DNA of 64,000 bases from Methylophaga sp. (GTDB lineage Bacteria; Pseudomonadota; Gammaproteobacteria; Nitrosococcales; Methylophagaceae). The notes beneath the pieces are model-generated. The model was not told the origin of the DNA and made no database searches. It saw only the letters and a list, made by a program, of their open reading frames with translations. Made by a program: the position numbers and the translations under genes. Shown here in pieces: positions 19,388 through 30,691 of this stretch. Where the stretch lies: the NCBI GenBank assembly GCA_024636315.1, contig JAGXHJ010000036.1, positions 23,885 through 87,884 of the forward strand. The letters run 5' to 3'. Positions within the stretch are counted from its first letter, which is position 1. Every line of letters starts with the position of its first letter.

Positions 19388-20605
19388 ATGAAACGTGTAG
19401 TAGTCACAGGTTTAGGTATTACATCTTGTTTGGGTTTAGATGCGGCAACCGTTACTGAATCATTACGTTTAGGGCGTTCAGGTATTCGATTTAAACAAGA
19501 ATATGCTGATATGGGGTTTCGTAGTCATGTTGCTGGTAGCGTTGATATCGACTTTAAAGAGTTTATCGACCGCAAAACATTGAGGTTTATGGGTGATGCA
19601 GCAGCGTACGCTTATATTTCGATGCGACAAGCCATTACTGATTCTGGTTTAACTGATGAGCAGGTGTCTAATCCACGTACTGGGCTCGTCATGGGGTCTG
19701 GTGGTGCATCATCATCCAATCAAGTTGAAGCCGCTGATATTTTGCGTGAAAAAGGTATTAAACGTGTTGGACCATATCGCGTAACGCAAGTTATGGGAAG
19801 TACAACATCTGCATGTTTAGCAACACCATTTAAAATTAAAGGTGTGAATTACTCAATGTCATCAGCATGTGCGACAAGTGCACATTGCATTGGTAATGCC
19901 ATGGAACAAATTCAAATGGGCAAGCAAGATATCGTTTTTGCTGGCGGTGCTGAAGAAGAGCATTGGACGATGAGTTCATTGTTTGACGCTATGGGCGCTT
20001 TATCAACCAAATATAACGACACACCTGAAAAGGCTTCTCGCGCTTATGATGCTGACCGTGATGGCTTTGTTATCGCGGGTGGTGGTGGTGTATTAGTATT
20101 AGAAGAATATGAACATGCTAAAGCACGTGGCGCAAAAATTTATGCTGAATTAACGGGTTATGCCGCGACATCAGATGGCTATGACATGGTTGCTCCTTCA
20201 GGTGAAGGTGCTGTGCGTTGTATGCAACTTGCAACTGCAACCGTAAAAGCACCCATTGATTACATAAATGCACATGGTACAAGTACACCAGTAGGTGATT
20301 TGGCCGAGCTAGGTGCTGTAAAAAAAGCCTTTGGTGACAATGTTCCTATAGTCGGTTCTACTAAGTCATTATCAGGACATTCATTAGGTGCCGCAGGTGT
20401 ACAAGAAGCAATTTATTGTTTATTGATGATGGAAAATGATTTTATTGCCGCATCAGCAAACATTGATAATCTTGATCCTCAAGCATCAGGCGTTCCTATT
20501 ATTCGTGAACGTAAAGACAATGCAGGCTTAAAAACCGTAATGTCGAATAGCTTTGGTTTTGGTGGTACTAACGCCAGTTTAGTATTTGAAAAAATCGTTG
20601 ATTAA
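19388..20605 (+). CDS. fabB: Beta-ketoacyl-ACP synthase I
   Basis: [53 protein letters not shown]; adjacent to fabA. Confidence 0.97.
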   Translation: MKRVVVTGLGITSCLGLDAATVTESLRLGRSGIRFKQEYADMGFRSHVAGSVDIDFKEFIDRKTLRFMGDAAAYAYISMRQAITDSGLTDEQVSNPRTGLVMGSGGASSSNQVEAADILREKGIKRVGPYRVTQVMGSTTSACLATPFKIKGVNYSMSSACATSAHCIGNAMEQIQMGKQDIVFAGGAEEEHWTMSSLFDAMGALSTKYNDTPEKASRAYDADRDGFVIAGGGGVLVLEEYEHAKARGAKIYAELTGYAATSDGYDMVAPSGEGAVRCMQLATATVKAPIDYINAHGTSTPVGDLAELGAVKKAFGDNVPIVGSTKSLSGHSLGAAGVQEAIYCLLMMENDFIAASANIDNLDPQASGVPIIRERKDNAGLKTVMSNSFGFGGTNASLVFEKIVD

Positions 20606-20650
20606 GTTGATTAACTGATTCGTTAATTCATCTTTCAGTTACATACAATT

Positions 20651-20684
20651 AAAAAGGCCACCTAACAAGGTGGCCTTTTTATTT
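20651..20684. terminator. Rho-independent terminator after fabB
   Basis: AAAAAGGCCACCTAACAAGGTGGCCTTTTT. Confidence 0.9.
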
Positions 20685-20702
20685 AATCAATTACGTGTTT
20701 AT

Positions 20703-20876
20703 TTAAATAAGATCTTCATCAGTGACAGGGCCACGTTTGCCAGAAAGTGATTCTTGAATCAGGCCAATTAGTTTAGCTTTCTTCTCTGGATCATCCAAAT
20801 GTTTTGAGCTAAAAGTAATGCCAAATTTACTCGCATATTGTTGAACTATCATCACTAAAACAGTTTCATCTTCCAC
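20703..20876 (-). CDS. Small protein, ~57 aa, GTG start (absent from ORF track)
   Basis: Reverse-strand translation (V/M)EDETVLVMIVQQYASKFGITFSSKHLDDPEKKAKLIGLIQESLSGKRGPVTDEDLI*; GGGGA ribosome-binding-like sequence upstream of the GTG; stop codon bounds the frame upstream. Confidence 0.5.
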   Translation of the reverse strand: MEDETVLVMIVQQYASKFGITFSSKHLDDPEKKAKLIGLIQESLSGKRGPVTDEDLI

Positions 20877-20942
20877 CTAAATATCCCCAATTGTCATAAA
20901 ATGACACCATTATAAACATACGACACAATAAATTATCATTCA

Positions 20943-21707
20943 ATGAAATTATATTATCAAACCATCGGTACAGGTCAGCCCCTAGTTATCCTGCATGGCT
21001 TGTTCGGTTCCTCAGATAATTGGCGGGCCGTGGCCAAACAATTAGCTACGCAGGCGCAGGTAATAACGGTTGATTTACGCAATCACGGTCATTCACCTCA
21101 TAGCTCAGAACAAACTTATGCTTTGATGGTTGAAGATTTGGCCGAATTATTTGAGCGATTAAAGTTAGATAAGGTCGATATCATTGGCCATTCGATGGGG
21201 GGGAAAGTCGCGATGGCTTTTAGTCAGCGTTATCCACAATGGCTACGTAGACTAGTTGTGGTGGATATTGCTCCGAGACAATATGATGATGAACATAGTG
21301 CTATTTTTAGAGCTTTATTAGCTTTAGACTTATCCTTATACACGAGTCGTAATGAGGTTGATGATGCATTAAAAATTGCATTGCCCAATAAAACGGTACG
21401 GCAATTTTTATTAATGAATCTCGCCATAAACGGCGAACAACTGAGCTGGCGAAACAATTTACAGGCTTTGTATGATAATTATTCTCAACTACTGGTAACC
21501 GTTTGTGAAGATGAAACAATAATGATTCCAAGTTGTTTTATTCGTGGTGGTCAATCAGATTATGTCGGGGATGAGGATGAGGATTTAATTAGAACCTGCT
21601 TTCCATATGCAGAACTAGCAACCATTGAACAAGCAGGTCATTGGGTACATGCTGAAGCGCCACAACAATTTTTGACTAAAATAACTGAGTTTCTTGATTA
21701 TGATTAA
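20943..21707 (+). CDS. Alpha/beta fold hydrolase, YbfF-like
   Basis: LVILHGLFGSSDNWRAVAKQLA, VDLRNHGHSPHS, DIIGHSMGGKVAMAFS, terminal AGHWVHAEAP. Confidence 0.9.
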   Translation: MKLYYQTIGTGQPLVILHGLFGSSDNWRAVAKQLATQAQVITVDLRNHGHSPHSSEQTYALMVEDLAELFERLKLDKVDIIGHSMGGKVAMAFSQRYPQWLRRLVVVDIAPRQYDDEHSAIFRALLALDLSLYTSRNEVDDALKIALPNKTVRQFLLMNLAINGEQLSWRNNLQALYDNYSQLLVTVCEDETIMIPSCFIRGGQSDYVGDEDEDLIRTCFPYAELATIEQAGHWVHAEAPQQFLTKITEFLDYD

Positions 21708-22050
21708 ACCGGAAATATTAGAAAGACTTATTGCATTTCGACGTGAGCGCGATTGGGAACAGTTTCATAACCCCAAAGATTTAGCCATTTCATTGTCTAT
21801 CGAAGCTTCTGAATTATTAGAATGGTTTCAATGGAAAACTAATGATGAAATTAACAGCCAACTCAAGTCCGAAAAACGACAAGCACTGGAAGACGAACTA
21901 GCTGATGTAACAGCATATTTAGCTTATCTCTGTCATGATCTTGGCGTCGATATCAATAAAGCCTTGGCGACTAAAATAGACAAAAATGCGGCAAAATATC
22001 CTGTTGCTCAAGTCAAAGGCCGGGCAGATAAATATACAGAATATTCATGA
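21700..22050 (+). CDS. MazG-like nucleotide pyrophosphohydrolase
   Basis: RDWEQFHNPKDLAISLSIEASELLEWFQW, LEDELADVTAYLAYLCHDLGVD. Confidence 0.88.
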   Translation: MIKPEILERLIAFRRERDWEQFHNPKDLAISLSIEASELLEWFQWKTNDEINSQLKSEKRQALEDELADVTAYLAYLCHDLGVDINKALATKIDKNAAKYPVAQVKGRADKYTEYS

Positions 22051-22110
22051 GTGCCAGCAATAATGCTACGATACGACAAAATTAAATATGTTTGAAGGTA
22101 GTAGTGATTT

Positions 22111-22968
22111 ATGAACGCCATTGTTTTTCTTATTCAATGCCCTGATCAAAAAGGTTTGGTCGCTGGCATAACCAGTTTTTTTGCCGAACGAGATTTTAAT
22201 ATTTTGCATTGCCAACAATATACCGACGTTCAAGATGGTCAGTATTTCATGCGGATAAAGTTGGAAGATGATGCACCGTCAGACCGAACATTATTAGAGC
22301 AAGAATTTACCGTGTTTGCTAAGCGCTTGGGGCTAACATGGTCAGTACGCTATTCTGATCAGCCTTACCGCGTTGCCTTGTTGGTAACAAGGGCGTCACA
22401 TTGTCCTTATGACTTGTTATTGCGAGAATTGGAAGGTGAATTGAAGTGTGAGATTCCACTGATAATCGCTAATCATAACGATCTTGCCAACATGGCAAAA
22501 CAATTTGATAAACCTTTTTATCATCTACCGATTACTAAAGACACCAAAGCGCAACAAGAATCTCAAATAAATGCCTTACTGGATGAATATAAAATTGATT
22601 TGATCGTGATGGCGCGCTACATGCAAATCCTCTCTGAACAGTTCGTCCAGCAACATGCGGGGAGTGTCATTAATATACATCATGGATTTCTACCTGCGTT
22701 TCAGGGGGCAAAACCCTATCATCAAGCTTATGATCGCGGCGTGAAAATAATTGGTGCGACATCTCATTATGCAACAGCAGACTTAGATGAAGGCCCAATA
22801 ATCGATCAAGGGGTCGAGCGCGTCATGCACGACAACAGTCCCGAAGACTTAGTGATGATAGGTAAAGATATCGAACGATTAGTATTAGCGCGTGCTGTTA
22901 AAGCCCATATTGAACATCGAATTATTATCTCCGGTCGTCGGACGATTGTCTTTTCTGAAGGTGCTTAG
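22111..22968 (+). CDS. purU: Formyltetrahydrofolate deformylase
   Basis: N-terminal ACT domain CPDQKGLVAGITSFFAERDFNI, C-terminal NIHHGFLPAFQGAKPYHQAYDRGVKIIGATSHYAT. Confidence 0.95.
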   Translation: MNAIVFLIQCPDQKGLVAGITSFFAERDFNILHCQQYTDVQDGQYFMRIKLEDDAPSDRTLLEQEFTVFAKRLGLTWSVRYSDQPYRVALLVTRASHCPYDLLLRELEGELKCEIPLIIANHNDLANMAKQFDKPFYHLPITKDTKAQQESQINALLDEYKIDLIVMARYMQILSEQFVQQHAGSVINIHHGFLPAFQGAKPYHQAYDRGVKIIGATSHYATADLDEGPIIDQGVERVMHDNSPEDLVMIGKDIERLVLARAVKAHIEHRIIISGRRTIVFSEGA

Positions 22969-23038
22969 TGCCTTCAACGAGCCGCTTATCAATAAGCATC
23001 AATATGTTTAATAAATTTTAGTGAACCGGAATCATGTT

Positions 23039-23902
23039 ATGAGTACAGAAGGGAATACCTTATCTAGCCAAGCGCAATTACTGGCTGAACCCTTAGAACA
23101 TTTAATTAATCGTGGTGGTGTAGAAGTACCTATGTTGCCTGAAGTGGCCAATAAGGCACTTTTATTGGCACAAAATTCAGATTCAGATGCTAGTGAAATG
23201 GCCTAACTCATTCAAAGTGATCAATCATTAGCCGGTCATGTTATGCGGATTGCTAATTCAGCAGCTTATACACCGATGTCTAATTTAGTCTCATTACAAC
23301 AAGCCATTGCACGCCTTGGAATGGGTGTTATTAGTGAAATTGCATTAACAGCGGCTATCGGTGCCAAGATGTTTAATACACCTGGCTATGAAACACATAT
23401 TGCTAGTGTCTGGCGTCATGCTTTGGCAACATCACTATGGGCAAAAGAAGTGGCACGACATTGTCGAAGTAATGTCGAGGTGGCTTTTCTAGCTGGTCTA
23501 CTTCATTCCATAGGCCGACCTGCTATATTGCAGACAATTATTGAATTGGCTAAAAAAGAGCAAGTAGTTCTAACTGCAGAAGATATCCATCAACTGGAAA
23601 ATACATATTGTCATCGACTTAGTGTGGCGGTTGTTAATTTATGGAAAATGCCGACGTTAGTGGTTGAAGCGGTCAGTTCTTATACTGATTACAATAACGC
23701 TTTAACGACAAGTGCACAGACCGCACAGCTTACTGTTGGTGCTAGATTTGCCACTCATATGTTGACGCCAGAAAAATTAGATAAAGAAACCTTATTTGTA
23801 CTACCCGCCCTTACGACATTGAATCTCTATCAGGATGAGGTGGAAAGTTTATTAAAACAGACGGATACCATTAAAACCCGTTTAGAGGGGTTATCATCAT
23901 GA
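23039..23902 (+). pseudogene. HDOD domain protein interrupted by in-frame TAA at 23204..23206
   Basis: ORFs 23021..23206 and 23243..23902 are in the same frame; reading through gives ...SDASEMA*LIQSDQSLAGHVMRIANSAAYTPMSNLVSLQQAIARLGMGVI..., continuous HDOD homology. Confidence 0.8.
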
Positions 23903-25293
23903 GTGATGCAGAGTTTGATTACGATGTGCTTGTTATTGGTAGTGGTCCAGCCGGTCAAAAATCTGCAATTCAAGCAGCTAAAGCCGACCAGCGTGTTGCT
24001 ATTGTTGAACTTGATAGTTTATTTGGTGGTGCATGTGTTCATCGCGGCACGATTCCATCAAAAACACTGCGTGAGAATGCGCTTCGTGTAAAAAATATGC
24101 GCCAAAATGCTGCTCTAGCTGATTTTAAGCTGGGTGAAGATACCGAGATGGTGACTTTGATCGATCGTCTGGACGAAGTGCTTAAATCCCATGATAAGTA
24201 CATGCGCAAGCAAATGGATCGTAATAAAGTTGAACGGATTCATGGCCGTGCTAGTTTTATTGATAATCAAACAATTAGAATTACTAAGGTCGGTGGTGAC
24301 ACGAGTGATGTGCGTTCGAAGACAATTATTATCGCCGCTGGCTCTTATCCGCGTACGCCAGATAATATTCCTATCGATCACGAGCATATCTTTGACAGTG
24401 ATTCAATCTTGTCTATGTTGTACTTACCATCGAGCCTCACTGTATTAGGTGGCGGTGTCATTGCCAGTGAATATGCCACCATCTTTCAGGCTTTAGGCGT
24501 TAAAGTCACCATGATTGATCGTTACCCAACCCCGTTGGGTTTTTTAGATAGTGATATGACGGATATTTTTGCCAAAGCCTTTACCAATATGGGTGGTACA
24601 TGGATGGGTAGCCAAAATGTCGAAAAGGTCTATTGGGATGGTATAAGTGAGGTCGTTACTGAGTGTGCTGATGGCACGGTAATCCGTAGTCAGAAATTAT
24701 TATGTGCGGCAGGTCGTCTTGCCAATGTTAAAGGCTTACAGCTTGAAAATGCTGGTTTGGCACTAAATGACAAGGGCTTAATCAGTGTTGATGAAAACCT
24801 TCGGACTATTGTTGCTAATATTTATGCTGCTGGTGACGTGATTGGCCCACCTTCATTGGCTTCAGCATCGATGGAGCAAGGGCGTCGTGCCTCGTGTAAT
24901 GCATTGGGAATAAATACCGGCACGATGGGTCAGCTTATTCCTGCCGGTATTTATTCTATCCCTGAGTTGTCCTCAGTAGGCTTGACTGAAAAACAAGCGC
25001 GAGAACAATATGGCGATGTAATTGTGGGGATAGCCTCGTTTGCAGAAGTTGCTCGCGGCCAGATCTCAGGTAATACTGAAGGAATGTTAAAAATTGTTGC
25101 TGATCCACAAGGTAAAAAAATCCTTGGCGTGATGCTAGTGGGCGAGGGCGCAACCGAAGTAGTCCACATTGGTCATATGGCGATGTTATGTGATGCTGAT
25201 GTTGATATCTTTGTCGAAAGCACTTTTAACTTCCCGACCTTGGCAGAAGCATACCGTATCGCGGCTTTAGAAATTTTAGCAAAACGACCCTAG
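23899..25293 (+). CDS. sthA: Si-specific (soluble) NAD(P)+ transhydrogenase
   Basis: DVLVIGSGPAGQKSAIQAAK, GGACVHRGTIPSKTLRE (lacks redox CxxxxC), GVIASEYATIFQALGVKVTMID. Confidence 0.94.
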   Translation: MSDAEFDYDVLVIGSGPAGQKSAIQAAKADQRVAIVELDSLFGGACVHRGTIPSKTLRENALRVKNMRQNAALADFKLGEDTEMVTLIDRLDEVLKSHDKYMRKQMDRNKVERIHGRASFIDNQTIRITKVGGDTSDVRSKTIIIAAGSYPRTPDNIPIDHEHIFDSDSILSMLYLPSSLTVLGGGVIASEYATIFQALGVKVTMIDRYPTPLGFLDSDMTDIFAKAFTNMGGTWMGSQNVEKVYWDGISEVVTECADGTVIRSQKLLCAAGRLANVKGLQLENAGLALNDKGLISVDENLRTIVANIYAAGDVIGPPSLASASMEQGRRASCNALGINTGTMGQLIPAGIYSIPELSSVGLTEKQAREQYGDVIVGIASFAEVARGQISGNTEGMLKIVADPQGKKILGVMLVGEGATEVVHIGHMAMLCDADVDIFVESTFNFPTLAEAYRIAALEILAKRP

Positions 25294-25319
25294 TAATACG
25301 TTAGGAGTAAAAAGTAATA

Positions 25320-26078
25320 ATGAAAACAATTATGATTACTGGTGCAACATCTGGTTTTGGTGAGGCCACGGCTAGATTATTTGCAAGTTATGGCTGGAAA
25401 TTGATTCTTACAGGCCGCCGCCAGCAACGATTGGCGGCGCTACAGTTAGAATTAGGAGGGCCTAAACAAGTACATATTTGTTGTTTCGATATTACGGATC
25501 GTAATGCAGTAGAACATGCATTTGAGACTTTACCTGACTCATTTTCCAATATTGACGTTTTACTGAATAACGCAGGGCTTGCTCTCGGCTTAGATCCCGC
25601 GGATAAGACTGATCTTGATGATTGGGAGAAAATGGTTGATACCAATATTAAAGGTTTAATGTATTGCACTAGAACAGTGTTGCCAAAGATGAAGCAACAA
25701 GGAAGTGGCTATATTATTAACATCGGTTCCGTTGCGGGTAATTGGCCCTATCCAGGGGGCAATGTTTATTGTGCGAGTAAAGCTTTTGTAAGGCAGTTTT
25801 CATTGGCTATCCGTGCTGATCTATTGGGTACGGGAATTAGGGTTACTAATATCGAACCAGGCAATGCTGAAACTGAATTTTCGATGGTACGTTTTAAAAA
25901 TGATGAACAACGCGCTGAAGGTGTTTATCAACAAACGGTCGCATTAACGGCTCAAGATATCGCTGATACAGTATTTTGGTTAGCAAGTACGCCAGCCCAT
26001 GTTAATGTCACTACGATGGAAATAATGCCCACCGAGCAAGCAACTGGGCCATTGGCTATTTATCGCAAAGAAAAATAA
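25320..26078 (+). CDS. SDR-family oxidoreductase, YdfG-like
   Basis: MITGATSGFGEATARLFA, LNNAGLALG, YCASKAFVRQFSLAIRADLLGTGIRVTNIEPG. Confidence 0.9.
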   Translation: MKTIMITGATSGFGEATARLFASYGWKLILTGRRQQRLAALQLELGGPKQVHICCFDITDRNAVEHAFETLPDSFSNIDVLLNNAGLALGLDPADKTDLDDWEKMVDTNIKGLMYCTRTVLPKMKQQGSGYIINIGSVAGNWPYPGGNVYCASKAFVRQFSLAIRADLLGTGIRVTNIEPGNAETEFSMVRFKNDEQRAEGVYQQTVALTAQDIADTVFWLASTPAHVNVTTMEIMPTEQATGPLAIYRKEK

Positions 26079-26086
26079 AGACAAAT

Positions 26087-26114
26087 AAAAAACGCGCTTA
26101 AAGCGCGTTTTTTA
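26087..26114. terminator. Rho-independent terminator
   Basis: AAAAAACGCGCTT-AAAGCGCGTTTTTT between convergent genes. Confidence 0.85.
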
Positions 26115-26138
26115 TGTCAGTAAATATGGCGTAACGAG

Positions 26139-26483
26139 TTAAGAGAAAAACCAACTGGTTGGGTTTGGTTGAGCTTGTCCGGCATCTAAATACTTCATGC
26201 CTTTAACACAGCGAATGACCACCCAAATCACAGCAAAAAAAATGACTAAGTAGCCAATGAAGATCATGGTTAATAAGGCACCGATAAAGAAGTATAAAAA
26301 GCCAATCCAAAATGTACGAATTTGAAACTGATAATGTGTTTGTAACCATTCTGGAGCATCAGCTTTATTTATATAAGCCATTACAACAGCAATTAAGCCA
26401 AGAAAAGGGATGAGGATATTGGCTAAAAACAAAATATAAATTAGTTTCGAAGTAGTTTGAGTATTTTCTGAAGCTTCAACCAT
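26139..26483 (-). CDS. Small DUF4870-like membrane protein
   Basis: Three TM helices; WLQTHYQFQIRTFWIGFLYFFIG, VIRCVKGMKYLD. Confidence 0.7.
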   Translation of the reverse strand: MVEASENTQTTSKLIYILFLANILIPFLGLIAVVMAYINKADAPEWLQTHYQFQIRTFWIGFLYFFIGALLTMIFIGYLVIFFAVIWVVIRCVKGMKYLDAGQAQPNPTSWFFS

Positions 26484-26553
26484 GTTGTATTCCTTGAAGG
26501 TTAATAATTCACCAATAATTTAACAAATTTTAGCGTGTCATAACTAATATAAA

Positions 26554-28671
26554 TTAATCGCCAAATTGAAAGCGTAAGCCGGTCATAATAGTTCGACCAG
26601 TAATAGGCGCTTCATCCTTTAAGAAACTTTGATGATGTCGGCCATCTTCATTGAGTAAATTACGGCCTTGGATAAACAGCTCGCCACCTTCAAAGTTATT
26701 AGGTCGCCAGAATAAATCAAAGGAAAGCAGGTTATAGCCATCAGTTGAATCTTCTGAAATAGCAGTGTTGGTTTGCTTAAATACATGACGGTAATCGATA
26801 CTCAAGTCCCAGTCCGCATAAGCAGTATCAATGCCAAAACCTAAACGCGTGGGACTCATTCTAGGTAAGTTATCACCATTTCTTAATTTCGCTGTGACAT
26901 GATCACCAGACAGTCTCAAGCTAAGCGGATTAGCCCCTTTTATAATATCCGCGATAGCGGTGAACTCAGCGCCATAGAACTCGGCATCATCTTGCTGATT
27001 AAATACTAGTTGGTCGCCTTCTATCTCTATGCTGTTACCAGAATTATCTTGCGCTGAAGCAAGGTAAATAAAGTCTTTAACCTGATTATAAAAAACAGTG
27101 GCATCGTACCTGATTAAACCGGTATGACGCTCAAAACCTAGCTCAAGATTTGTGTAAGTTTCTTTACCAAGACTGGGATCACCAATTTCAATGGTGCGGG
27201 CAGCAGCATGTGAGCCGAAGGCATATAATTGTTCGGCTGATGGCGCTCGTTGTGAACGGGTTAGACTCAACCTTAAGTGATGTGCCAAACCAACATCTAT
27301 CAACGTACCAGCAGATAAACTAAAAGGGGTAAAACTACGCTCACCCAAATTAGCGTCCTGTATTAATTCCGTACCACTAGGTAGGTCAATATCTCGAGAT
27401 TCGGTAAGCGATTGTGGGGATGAATCTATTTGATCGACGCGAGCAGAAAATTCGAGATACCCAAAGTCGGTCAGCCGTTCCTCGAGTAAAAATAAACCAT
27501 AGCTTTCCGTACTATTGGGTCTGACATAAAACTCGCCACCATGACCACCCGATATACTTGTAGCAGTAAAGTCACGGTCGTTAAACTGCAAACCGATAAC
27601 ACCTTGCCATAAACCTATCGCCTGATGGAGCATCTCCACGCGAATTTCGGATTCATTATTTTCAAAATCAGCCTCGACACCACTATCTGCTAGCCGTCCA
27701 TTATCAAACTCAAAGCCCACTTCTTGCTGAGTGTAATTGGTATGGGATAGTTTGAGGCGGACACTGTCGAAGCCTGCAAGAGGGTTGTTCAGTTGACCAC
27801 GAAAATCTATACGGTCATAGTTGGCGAGAATACGCTCTTGTTCCTCTTCACCGATACCTAGCGATACTTCAGGAATGGCATAATCGGTATGCCAAGTACT
27901 AAATCCTAAACCGGCATAACCCCAATTATCCTTATATAATGCAGTGATAGAAGCTGATTCAGTATCCGTATCACTATTTTGTAAGCGGTCTTTGTCACCT
28001 ACCGTTTGATGCTTTTGTTGAAAGCCTTTAATATCAGAATCATCGTTACTTTGGCGATTATAATCGGCACGAATCACTAGATTTTCAGTTAGTGGTAATG
28101 CCAAACCGACATTGCCTTGCCGAGTATTGCCATTAGTGCCATATAGCATTTGTCCTTCGAGAGTCGGGCTGTCAGCAAAGTCAGGATCAAAACGCTTAGT
28201 TTTAACGTTAATAACACCGCCGGCAGCACCACTTCCATAAAGTAAAGTGGCCGGACCTCTGAAAACTTCAATTTGATCGGCCCGTGCTGAATCAATAGCA
28301 ATGGCATGATCGGCACCTTCTCCGGCAATATCTGCTGTCTTTAAGCCGTCTTCTAACACTTGTACACGCGAACCTTGCAAGCCGCGAACGACAGGTCTCC
28401 CTACACCCGGTCCAAAATCTGAATTAGCTACGCCGGGTAGACTATCTAAAGTATCGCCCAGTGTTAAAGCTTGCTGCTTGGCTAGATCTTCACCAGCTAA
28501 CACACTGACTGGTAGAATAATTTCATCGGGGCTTCGTTCACCAAGTGGATCAGCGATGACGGTAATACTCGAAAAAGTAATAATTGGTTCAACAGTTTCT
28601 TCTGCGTGTGCAAGTGAGCTTGCAACGTAGGCGGCGCTTAATAGTACAGCTAATTTTGCTTTTTTGATCAT
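26554..28671 (-). CDS. TonB-dependent outer membrane receptor
   Basis: Plug domain LPVSVLAGEDLAKQQALTLGDTLDSLPGVANSDFGPGVGRPVVRGLQGSRVQVLEDGLKTAD; barrel, C-terminal GRTIMTGLRFQFGD. Start set at MIKKAKLAVLL. Confidence 0.9.
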   Translation of the reverse strand: MIKKAKLAVLLSAAYVASSLAHAEETVEPIITFSSITVIADPLGERSPDEIILPVSVLAGEDLAKQQALTLGDTLDSLPGVANSDFGPGVGRPVVRGLQGSRVQVLEDGLKTADIAGEGADHAIAIDSARADQIEVFRGPATLLYGSGAAGGVINVKTKRFDPDFADSPTLEGQMLYGTNGNTRQGNVGLALPLTENLVIRADYNRQSNDDSDIKGFQQKHQTVGDKDRLQNSDTDTESASITALYKDNWGYAGLGFSTWHTDYAIPEVSLGIGEEEQERILANYDRIDFRGQLNNPLAGFDSVRLKLSHTNYTQQEVGFEFDNGRLADSGVEADFENNESEIRVEMLHQAIGLWQGVIGLQFNDRDFTATSISGGHGGEFYVRPNSTESYGLFLLEERLTDFGYLEFSARVDQIDSSPQSLTESRDIDLPSGTELIQDANLGERSFTPFSLSAGTLIDVGLAHHLRLSLTRSQRAPSAEQLYAFGSHAAARTIEIGDPSLGKETYTNLELGFERHTGLIRYDATVFYNQVKDFIYLASAQDNSGNSIEIEGDQLVFNQQDDAEFYGAEFTAIADIIKGANPLSLRLSGDHVTAKLRNGDNLPRMSPTRLGFGIDTAYADWDLSIDYRHVFKQTNTAISEDSTDGYNLLSFDLFWRPNNFEGGELFIQGRNLLNEDGRHHQSFLKDEAPITGRTIMTGLRFQFGD

Positions 28672-28747
28672 GATTATTTCCCATAACACAATAAACCGCT
28701 CCATCAGAAATAGAGCAGTTGTATAAAAATATAAATTTTAGAATTGT

Positions 28748-29038
28748 TTAGGAAATAACTGGCGGGGCACGAATCGCATGGTTATCACGTAAGCGTTTTG
28801 ATACGTACGTGCTAGTGATAACTGGCTCAGCGGTACTATACTGAGCAGTTAGTTGAGGAAGTATTGATGCGACTAGATCCAGTGAAGGAGTATGACTGAT
28901 ACTCTCAAATCGTTGACATTGATCACTGGCAATGTGGAAAGCATGTGAAGCATCATGCCAAATAGCAAATGACTGCATTAACAGCACGAGTGCTGTTAGC
29001 AGGTAAAGCCATTGAGGTTGTTTAATGATGCGATTCAC
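28748..29038 (-). CDS. Small His/Cys-containing protein upstream of TonB receptor
   Basis: 96 aa; TM helix then IWHDASHAFHIASDQCQRFES and C-terminal IRAPPVIS; same strand, just upstream of receptor. Confidence 0.55.
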   Translation of the reverse strand: MNRIIKQPQWLYLLTALVLLMQSFAIWHDASHAFHIASDQCQRFESISHTPSLDLVASILPQLTAQYSTAEPVITSTYVSKRLRDNHAIRAPPVIS

Positions 29039-29052
29039 GGGGAAGATTTAAT

Positions 29053-30198
<1,146 letters not shown>

Positions 30199-30214
30199 TT
30201 AATTCCACATATTA

Positions 30215-30691
30215 TTATAAATCTAAGCCAACAGTCAGTAACAGACCTGAAAGACCTAGCATGTGAACATCGACGCCATAGCGACCTGTTTTATAGCCAA
30301 CGCTGGGAATAAGTGCTGGCGCGGTACCATAGTTATTGAGCGGTATCTTGTCCTCGTATTTACCACGGTAACCATGAAGTAAACCTGCGGTTAACTTGGT
30401 ATTAAAACCTTCAAATGCTCCGTGGTAGTTCCATTTTTTACCCAAATATAAATATTGAGAAAACTGTCCGAAGGAGTTATCAAATAATGCTAAGCCATAT
30501 AACCAGTCATTATCTTTTATTGCTTCTAAACTGATCAAAATTTTAGAACCCTTATAATCATCACTGGCGGTGTAATGGGTATAAGTACCACCTTGCAAAT
30601 ACAGGTGGTCATAGTTGTACCAGTGTTCCTCTGCTTGAGAGACTAAAGGGCTAAGCAATGCTATATATAAGAAAAATCGAATAATTTTCAT
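30215..30691 (-). CDS. Small outer-membrane beta-barrel-like protein
   Basis: Signal peptide MKIIRFFLYIALLSPLVSQAEE; alternating beta-rich sequence KLTAGLLHGYRGKYEDKIPLNNYGTAPALIPSVGYKTGRYGVDVHMLG. Confidence 0.6.
   Translation of the reverse strand: MKIIRFFLYIALLSPLVSQAEEHWYNYDHLYLQGGTYTHYTASDDYKGSKILISLEAIKDNDWLYGLALFDNSFGQFSQYLYLGKKWNYHGAFEGFNTKLTAGLLHGYRGKYEDKIPLNNYGTAPALIPSVGYKTGRYGVDVHMLGLSGLLLTVGLDL

Noticed and set aside
23204-23206. Selenocysteine or pyrrolysine recoding at the HDOD stop
   Set aside because: The codon is TAA, not TGA or TAG, and no SECIS-like context was seen.
24115-24448. Overlapping ORFs inside sthA
   Set aside because: Alternate-frame shadows of a strongly recognised gene.
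28672-28747. Zur or Fur box upstream of the TonB receptor
   Set aside because: AT-rich with short imperfect repeats, but no match good enough to name.
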